From Lutraria lutraria (Eukaryota; Mollusca; Bivalvia; Venerida; Mactridae): DNA of 64,000 bases. Positions 57,167 through 64,000 of the stretch are shown one piece after another. A model generated the notes under the pieces. The model worked only from the letters and a program-made list of their open reading frames with translations, searched no databases and was not told where the DNA came from. Numbering within the stretch: the first letter of the stretch is position 1; each line of letters opens with the position of its first letter. The position numbers and the translations under genes are program-made. Location: assembly GCA_964023205.1 (NCBI GenBank), contig OZ026833.1, forward strand, positions 6,040,138-6,104,137. Reading direction: 5' to 3'.

Positions 57167-57694
57167 TCGAGGAATGGCTAAAGACGGCAACAACGACGTT
57201 CCGTAAAATGTTTGATTTTTTAATGGGTTTATCTGGTGTGAACGGAAAACTCGTTTAAATTTAAAATTACATATCCGGGATCATTCATGCTTTTTCATGA
57301 TAAAAAAAACTAATAAAACATACTTAAATACTAGATATATAGAAACCCATGTATTAAGTACATTTGTAGTTAGATTACCAAAATTCTACACTCAGCACAT
57401 CTAAAAAGCACTCACTACGTTTTGCATATATAGGCCTACATGTATTTTCAATGTGTTTACCTAACGTTGGCAGGTTTTATTATGAGATAGGATTTTCTTA
57501 CTTGGTGAGGTTTCTAAGTCGCTTGGTCTTTCAGTGGCCCTTGGCGGGGCTCATTTAGGGAGCTAAGAAGCGAAGCGTTTGACGTTTTTAGAAATTTGAA
57601 CACGCATTTGAGCTTTTAGAAAGTAATATAATTCTGACATTCTGCAAAGGATGCGGGTATACATGCGTGTCTGTGTACAGACAGAGTTTGACAA

Positions 57695-57960
57695 ATCTTC
57701 TAGTCCATAGCCTTATTTCATGGTGCATCATTATCTGCATGATTGATCGGTCCGGGTACAAATCCAGGTCGCGACGGACCATACACTCCTATGAAAATTT
57801 AACAAAAAATGATGATTTCCCCCATATGTGAAGTAGCTGCTGCCTTCTAGTGGAATGGTAAGTTAGTACTGGTTAGAATACAGTCCAGGAAAACCGGTTA
57901 GGTAAATCGGCCGCCTTAAATAACTGAAATATCGATGGAAAAGGGGGCATTAAACCAAAT
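57695..57960 (+). mobile_element. SINE family A copy
   Basis: B-box-like GGGTACAAATCCAGGTCG. Body TATGAAAATTTAACAAAAAA, CCCATATGTGAAGTAGCTGC, CTTCTAGTGGAATGGTAAG, TACTGGTTAGAATACAGTCC, AACCGGTTAGGTAAATCGGC and an AAAGGGGGCATTAAACC end. This copy shows the un-expanded form of the segment that became the 33-bp array at 15140. Confidence 0.8.
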
Positions 57961-58616
57961 GAAAAGTCTGATACATTGATTATCGTTGTATGAAGAGAAA
58001 TGATATCGATAGATAAACCTTTGAATGCATATTTCCAACGAATTCCACACCGAAGTTCTTGCACTAACGTGTTGCGTTCTTAAATATGATAAGTGTAACT
58101 ATCACGAGTATACAGTTTATTACCAATAGACAGGTTAAAAAAAGTGAAAAAAGCATTTATCAATCTTGAAAGAAGTTCTTCGAGTAAAAGTAAATTTTGC
58201 ACTTAAGTTGCAAGACTGTCAAGTATGCAGATTGTTTGATCAGTGTGTAAAACAGTGTCATCCTAGTCGCCACACCCTTATCCATCAACAACTACGTTTT
58301 ATCTAATTTTGTCTATACAATAGAAATCATAAAATGCGCTTTAGTTCAAATCACTGAAGACAATTTTAAATACCTTCTTAGGATGTATGTTCCACTCAAA
58401 GCCGCCATTTTAATTCTTTTGTAACCAAGACTCGCTCATTAATAAAACATTAACTGTGCATTTTCTTAAGCGTCGTATTAACGATACTAACAATTCACTT
58501 GAATGAATGCATCTTCGCGCGTAAGGATATCAAATTTGTAAATATTTAAATTGTTGATGTTTCAAGATGTGTTGACATTAAAGTTCACATCGAACACATG
58601 GGATTGTCTAAAGCCC
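57961..58616. other. Intronic stretch, no feature
   Basis: Nothing defined is seen. Confidence 0.45.
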
Positions 58617-58862
58617 GGAGTCGACCGTTATTCAAGTACGGGAACAAGTGTTTTAGAAAATACGGGATGCGTTGATTAAAATTCCACATTTCCGTTTTAA
58701 TATTCGAAATTTGTGATTTTCTTCGTAAAATATGTCAGGGAGTCGACCGTTATTTAAGTACGGGAACAAGTGTTTTAGAAAATACGGGATGTGTTGATTA
58801 AAATTCAACATTTCCGTTTTGATATTTGAAATTTGTGATTTTCTTCGTCAAATATGTCCGGG
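58617..58862. repeat. 122-bp tandem duplication
   Basis: Units start at 58619 and 58741 with AGTCGACCGTTATT and contain CAAGTACGGGAACAAGTGTT, TTAGAAAATACGGGATG and TTTGTGATTTTCTTCGT. They differ at only a handful of positions. Confidence 0.92.
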
Positions 58863-59190
58863 AGGCGATTGATACTCGCATTTAGAAGGAGGGCGACATT
58901 CAATATTGAAATGCATGTGAGAAATATTTATTATTATTTTCTTTAATTAATGACATCACGGAATAATTTTACTATACTTCTCTGTGAGTCAGGGTGAACA
59001 TTGTGTTGTTTCACCAATTGGACCTTTGGTGTGCGGTGACCCGACCCAGACTTAAAACAGTGTACAGGTCGGTTGGTGTATTTGAAATATGATGCAGTAA
59101 ACATCATGAACTTGTCATTAAAATTGGGATAAAGATTGTTTTTTTAAATCTTTAAAAATATTTTGTGTGTTGGATTTTTGGAACTTGAAC
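58863..59190. other. Intronic stretch, no feature
   Basis: Nothing defined is seen. Confidence 0.45.
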
Positions 59191-59313
59191 GATAGTTCAG
59201 CTTTCCATAGCTGTCATTTTTATTAGGACCAAAATTAATTTGGCTCCCGTTCCACGTTGCAGTACAACTCTATGTAAGCTCAGCTTCCATGAATGCTTTC
59301 AGTACTGTGATTG
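59191..59313 (+). mobile_element. GGCGCGC dispersed family, copy with core deleted
   Basis: GATAGTTCAGCTTTCCATAG start, then GGCTCCCGTTCCACGTTGCA and GCTTTCAGTACTGTGATTG end. The central GGCGCGC block is missing. Confidence 0.65.
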
Positions 59314-59367
59314 AATGAGTCGGTCGCTTAACAAAAATCACCATATTTTAAAGGATGACATCTTACT

Positions 59368-59437
59368 GGTTCCCGCCTCATGTGACTCGGACTGTTGAAA
59401 AGGGGCGTAAAACTCGATATAAACAAAACAAACAAAG
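59368..59437 (+). mobile_element. SINE family B, 3' tail only
   Basis: GCCTCATGTGACTCGGACTG, then GAAAAGGGGCGTAAAACTCG and an ATATAAACAAAACAAAC tail. A 5'-truncated insertion. Confidence 0.75.
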
Positions 59438-59658
59438 CTGTTCTTTTGTTAGTAAACTAGCTTAAAATTGGTTCACAAAGGACGTCACAATGCTGATGAA
59501 CCTCGATGTTACGACCACCTTTGGGTCCCGGAAAAGGGGTCTTAATATCAAGATGGTCTCTATTCAGTATTATACCAGTAGTAGACATGTACAATAACGT
59601 ACATAATAATTATGTCTAGATTTAGTTTGGCGTTCAACTTCAACTCTCTTGATGCCTA

Positions 59659-59834
59659 CAGTGCAACCTCTCCAAAGCAACATCCTTTTGGAGTTGCATA
59701 ATTGTGTTGTTGTTGAGAGGTTGTTGCTCTCGAGAGGTTAAATTTATAGTTAAATGGTACAGTTGGAAAACATCATTATGTTGTTGAAGGGAAGTCGTTG
59801 CTCAAGAGAGGGCCGCTCTGGAAAGGTTGCACTG
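59659..59834. mobile_element. CAGTGCAACC MITE (copy C)
   Basis: CAGTGCAACCTCTCCAAAGC at the left and GGAAAGGTTGCACTG at the right, flanked by TA. It is about the same length as the 46578 copy. Confidence 0.88.
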
Positions 59835-61141
59835 TATTTATATTTTTAATGATATGATTGCATTCACAGAATTAATGTATTGATGTTGTCACTATGCGAG
59901 ATGTTGCTGTAAAATATCAGTTTGATTTATCTAATAAAACATTTTCCAAGCAGTACATAGCATTAAAACTCAATCATTTAATTAACCGTAATCAATAATT
60001 TCCATTTAATTTTATTAATGCACTGTGGTATTAAATAATGTTTTTTAAGCTCATGTTATTGATGTGAGATGGAAGAATTGTTCGCTATTCTATGCATGTT
60101 TTCGTGCATCTCAAAGTTTAATTACATTTGCATGTTACGTAAGGACTTGGTCCAGAATATCATGTGTTCATTAGATTACATTGTATGCGTCAAGATGATC
60201 AAATCGAGGAAAAAATGAATACTTGCACTGCCTATAGCTTTACGTTTGATGGCATCACAAAGCGAATTTAAATTGGAATTTAAAAATCATAAACATCCAG
60301 GATTAATGTTTGTCAACCAGGGACCATTGATTGCTGGAATATTTAATGCCAAATTGGCATTAATAATGCAGACATCATATAATAAATGACGAACAAATTG
60401 TGCGGCGTCATTTGATGCTCTAAATGATACTAATCGTTATTAATGTTCTTTTACTAGGTTCAGAAACAAATCAAATTCTAATTACTTGTACTTATTTATG
60501 GAATCTTTTCATGGTAATATTTCTATACGATTTATTTGAGTGTGAAAGGAAATGCCACTTGTAATTCGCCACTTGTCAATTTGCATTTTGTTCATTTTAT
60601 TGAAAGTCTTCACTAGTATCATTATGTGTGGTTGTTTGAATTATGCATTTAATAATCCGAAAGGTCATTTTAGAATGTTTCATGTTTCTTGTCTGGCACA
60701 AGTCACTATATAATCTGATAGTAGGTTCCGAGCGCGGATTGGTTGAAGCACATTTAATGTTTGTAAATGACCGAGCCACAGAGCAAATTTGTCCTGCTTT
60801 AAGATGTCAAGTCAAAATTTTCACAAGGTTTTAGATACTTCTGGTCAGGTAGACTGATCTATTCCGATATACGAAATTATGCCTGATTACTTTCCAGTCT
60901 TCCTATAGCCATTATCTTTGCATATCTTATTTCTACAATTGATAAATATCGCACTATAAATTGGAGAGAAATACATTTTTTTTTTACTTGAACCGAATGA
61001 AAGATTTCATCCACTAAGTGCATGAAGTACTTTTATAAATCCAGACATTATCGCAGATCCAACATGCATAATGGAACTGATACAATGAAATAAATGAGGG
61101 AAAAAACAAATTATAAAAATAAAGATTTTTTTTATTTTCAG
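59835..61141. other. Last part of the large intron
   Basis: AT-rich with no repeat recognised. It ends in a long T run and TTTATTTTCAG, the acceptor for the next exon. The frames at 60597-60834 overlap on both strands and are not supported. Confidence 0.45.
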
Positions 61142-61276
61142 AGGATGGACGCCACGCATAAGCAGAGATTACGTACTTTGCACGCACAACTTGGTACGTT
61201 ACTGAATCAAAGAAAGGCTCTCAATTCAAAAGTGACACTGCGGCACTTTGACCTGCTCAGAGAATCTGTGGAATCG
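61142..61276 (+). CDS. Exon 2 of the unknown coiled-coil protein
   Basis: 135 bp between a T-rich TTTATTTTCAG acceptor and the donor GTAAGT. It encodes R, then MDATHKQRLRTLHAQLG... through 45 codons. Leucines spaced by three or four (LRTLHAQLGTLLNQRKAL) and many Arg/Gln suggest an amphipathic helix or coiled coil. An in-frame ATG at 61145 could itself be the start if the 48933 exon does not belong. Composition is clearly less AT-rich than the flanks. Confidence 0.72.
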
Positions 61277-61724
61277 GTAAGTATTGAACAAAAATACGTT
61301 ACCACAATGTTTAAATCTGGCGAAGGGAACCAAACACAATTTTAAGCACATATTTGATGATTTAGTCGAAATTGATACGTTTTTACGATGTTTCATTCCA
61401 AAATCTGCGAACAGAGATTTAGATTATGAACAGATCATAACGTTATTGAATTCGAGACTGACTTATGCAGCAGCCAATCAGAACAATTCCGAGTATAACA
61501 GTTACTATGGTACCATCTAGCCCTTTAAACCCCTGTTTACTTTAATAATCTCACTCAAAGAAATGTTTTTCATTTTTCAAAATGCTCGATGTGGTTTTAA
61601 TGAATTCTATGATTCTGTTTATAGATATCATAAGATATCTGAAAATATTTACATAATGAACTCAGAATTTTAAATATAATCAATTTAGATTGATATTAAA
61701 CACATGTGTTTTTATTTATCACAG
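61277..61724 (+). other. Intron between exons 2 and 3
   Basis: Starts GTAAGT and ends TTTATTTATCACAG. A 78-codon frame at 61284-61520 crosses the exon-intron boundary in another frame and is not supported. Confidence 0.65.
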
Positions 61725-61844
61725 GACTCTGATCCCTATGAGATCAAGACGAGATTAAGTCGCTTAGAACAATCACTGAAACACGAGGGACTCTTTAAAA
61801 ATGTCAAATCTGACTTCGTACACCTAAAAAAAGAAATTCTAGGG
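61725..61844 (+). CDS. Exon 3 of the unknown coiled-coil protein
   Basis: 120 bp in phase 0 on both sides, from TTTATTTATCACAG to GTAAGT. The 40 codons begin DSDPYEIKTRLSRLEQSLK and end VHLKKEILG, again helix-like with regularly spaced hydrophobic residues. The frame has no stop and the neighbouring exons fit it exactly, which is the main support for this gene. Confidence 0.75.
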
Positions 61845-63774
61845 GTAAGTATCAATTTGTACTGACCGTCAGTCTCGTTTTTTTTTCAGTCAATTGCAAC
61901 TCTCTCTTTTTAAAGCAATATCATACTTAGTGACGAGCAGTATGACTTTATTCACACCATTGTTTAATTCTGTCCAGTTATGTTATTGAGATACGAGGGA
62001 GACAAGTTTGACTGCATGGACAGATGAAACTCTATCCCAAATATAAAACCACGAACTAGAATGTTTTATGAGCAATGTGTACATGCTTCGATTATAAGAA
62101 AACATGTTTTGTTTGATAGTTCGGCTATTATGTCTCTAATAATTATAGACAATTATTCAATGAAGCAAAAGAAATCGTCTACACAATAGACCAATAAAAG
62201 ACCCTATAACTCTAAATATGATTTATGACATTTAATAGATTATAAACTTTTTTTTTGTTTATGATTTTGTACTGTTAATAAAAGGTCCCCAGACATTTAT
62301 GTCAGACCTAAATTCGTCTTATTGTTCCTCATAAATCTATTCACCCACCCGGGTTACCCTGGGCGGGTAGTTAATGTTGCAATATCAGCCATATCCAGTT
62401 TCAAGTTTAAAGTTCGGGTCAACGCATTATGATTGATCATTGTCAGATTAAAATGTTAAATCTTCTATTGATACAGGGGTCGGTCTTGTTGACTTTTTCG
62501 CAATCAATTTTTAGAGGGCGCTATTTGACAACAAGCAAATCTGAAGAGTTAACTAGATGTTTTATTTATTATATCAACAAAAACAAACACTGTTTTTAAA
62601 GTCTCGTGATCAGGGTTGTTATTACTGAGTTAGTAAATATTTGTGACTTAGATAACCGCATTTAAATGCCTTCGATCGAACGATAACCTTTTTTCAGCAT
62701 GATTAGCTAATTGTTAATAATTAGGTATTGAGTGCCCCCGACTCATATTCTCATTTTTCACTGATACTATTTCAGAAACGAATTCGTACATTTATTGTAT
62801 TAGTCTCCGAATTTTTTTCTCACAAAAACATCATCCGCTGAGACCTTTTTAGCTGAACATCTATGAATGGTTTGATGCCCTATACAGAGATATCGCTTGA
62901 ACCTTTACCAATGGCATTGTGGGTCAAGTTCCTTCCTCATACGAGAATAAGAATCGAAACGATGGTTTTAAGTTCAATATTACGACTCAACAACTTAATT
63001 GGGACAAAATTGAGATCCGATGTACTTATAATTACTTACCGTGGTTGCATTTGAAATGCTGCACTCGAAGCATTTTTACAAGCAATACAAAAATATCTAA
63101 ACAAATCCATTTAAATAGTAAACCGAAATAAAGCTATCTGCAAGTAACATATTATCTTATATCCAGTTGTTATTGATAAATAAATTGTGATACATTAACA
63201 TCATTGAAGGCAATAAAGCCAACTCTTGAAATGAAATGAGTAATACCCCAGCATAGCTTGTTTGTACCAAACAATGGATGTTTAGAATTAATATTTTTAC
63301 GTAAAAACACGTGCGCAAAATATTAAGCTCATTTTCGCGTTGCAGAGCACAATGTAACTGTATATGGCACATTGGACGATACAAATTTGACAGGAATAAG
63401 TCATATTATAGAACACAACAAAATATAGCAATCGTAGTTAATTATCATGAACTATATCAATGAACCAGGAGCCCTATTCTGTACATTGAGAATTTGAAAC
63501 ATGAATAATGTAAGCATTTTGATTGTCTAAAAATGTTGGAAAAACAAAAGCACAGGAAACCCGTTTCGACTCGCTCGGCGCGAATGAACTTTTGACGCGG
63601 ACCAAATTTAAGTATTATATTTTCTATACCGCCATACAATTGTTATACACTCAGGGAAAGCTTAACGATGCGTAGTCTGAATTACCTGCCCATATCTCCT
63701 ACACATCATTGTGTAACACCTGGCTAAATGATACGTAAAAGTTTTAATACTTATTCGTTTCCTCTCCTTTTCAG
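61845..63774 (+). other. Intron between exons 3 and 4
   Basis: Starts GTAAGT and ends TCTCCTTTTCAG. It holds a GGCGCGC-family fragment at 63568-63646. The frame at 62863-63131 has no splice support. Confidence 0.6.
63568..63646 (+). repeat. Fragment of the GGCGCGC dispersed family
   Basis: GACTCGCTCGGCGCGAATGA, GACGCGGACCAAATTTAAGT and ATACCGCCATACAATTGTTA match the family body. Confidence 0.65.
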
Positions 63775-63914
63775 TCGCTGTCCGTACCCGAAAATTCACA
63801 ACATCCGAAACAGACTCTACCTGGTATCGGTCATGCCAGAGATCGTACATTCTACGTACCACCAAAACAAGCAGGCGACAACGATCATGCTGCAGCCTCT
63901 GGGGCGTCAACCAC
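63775..63914 (+). CDS. Exon 4 of the unknown coiled-coil protein
   Basis: 140 bp from CTCCTTTTCAG to the donor GTGAGT, entering in phase 0 and leaving after two bases of a codon. It encodes SLSVPENSQHPKQTLPG, then ARDRTFYVPPKQAGDNDHA and a Ser/Ala/Thr-rich end. It reads as a polar, probably unstructured linker after the helical exons. The rest of the gene is beyond the window. Confidence 0.68.
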
Positions 63915-64000
63915 GTGAGTTAACCGCATAATATTGTTAGAAATGCAATTACATTTTACATTTAAATCGGCTAATGCAATACATGTATACTGTAAAATTA

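Overview
The window is animal nuclear DNA, most likely from a mollusc and perhaps a bivalve. It is AT-rich, genes are sparse and interrupted by GT-AG introns, and the space between is crowded with tRNA-headed SINEs, small inverted-repeat DNA elements and satellite-like arrays. The organism call is inference; no marker gene fixes the species. A run of 200 Ns (40110-40309) shows that this is a gapped assembly.

Two protein-coding loci are supported. (1) 21777-23690 (+) is an uninterrupted 637-codon gene for a Golgi type II beta-1,3-galactosyltransferase-like enzyme (GT31 family). It has a membrane anchor, a very long charged stem and all main catalytic-domain motifs. A probable 5'-UTR splice acceptor, an upstream ORF overlapping its start and an AATAAA signal accompany it. 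(2) A split gene of unknown function on the + strand probably starts at 48933, continues after a 12-kb intron with exons at 61142, 61725 and 63775, and runs off the right edge. All junctions are phase-compatible. The joined 149 codons give a basic, leucine-rich, coiled-coil-like N-terminus.

Layout. 1-6.4 kb: MITEs, hairpins and a SINE with a MITE nested in it. 6.4-6.8 kb: a complete 385-bp miniature LTR retrotransposon (TRIM) with 4-bp target duplication, primer-binding site and polypurine tract, whose LTRs carry a tRNA-like sequence with pol III A and B boxes. 7-15 kb: mostly unrecognised AT-rich DNA with small MITEs. 15.05-16.44 kb: a minus-strand SINE whose body has expanded into 35 copies of a 33-bp repeat. 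17-21 kb: duplications, SINEs and hairpins. 21.5-23.9 kb: the glycosyltransferase. 24.66-25.71 kb: a 1049-bp inverted-repeat element with a 4-bp target duplication; inside are a short ORF and a textbook histone mRNA 3' stem-loop with a purine-rich downstream element. 29.0-31.9 kb: inverted repeats around 2.9 kb of otherwise unrecognised DNA. 32-46.8 kb: repeats, the assembly gap and a 0.7-kb pentanucleotide array. 48.9-64 kb: the split gene, whose large intron holds a G-rich minisatellite, a 28-bp repeat with inverted CCAAT boxes, a TTAA-flanked MITE matching one at 1.3 kb, and several SINEs.

The most interesting items are the TRIM with tRNA-like LTRs, the histone 3'-end signal inside a transposon-like element, and the minisatellite born inside a SINE. 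Most other reading frames are open by chance or because of repeats.
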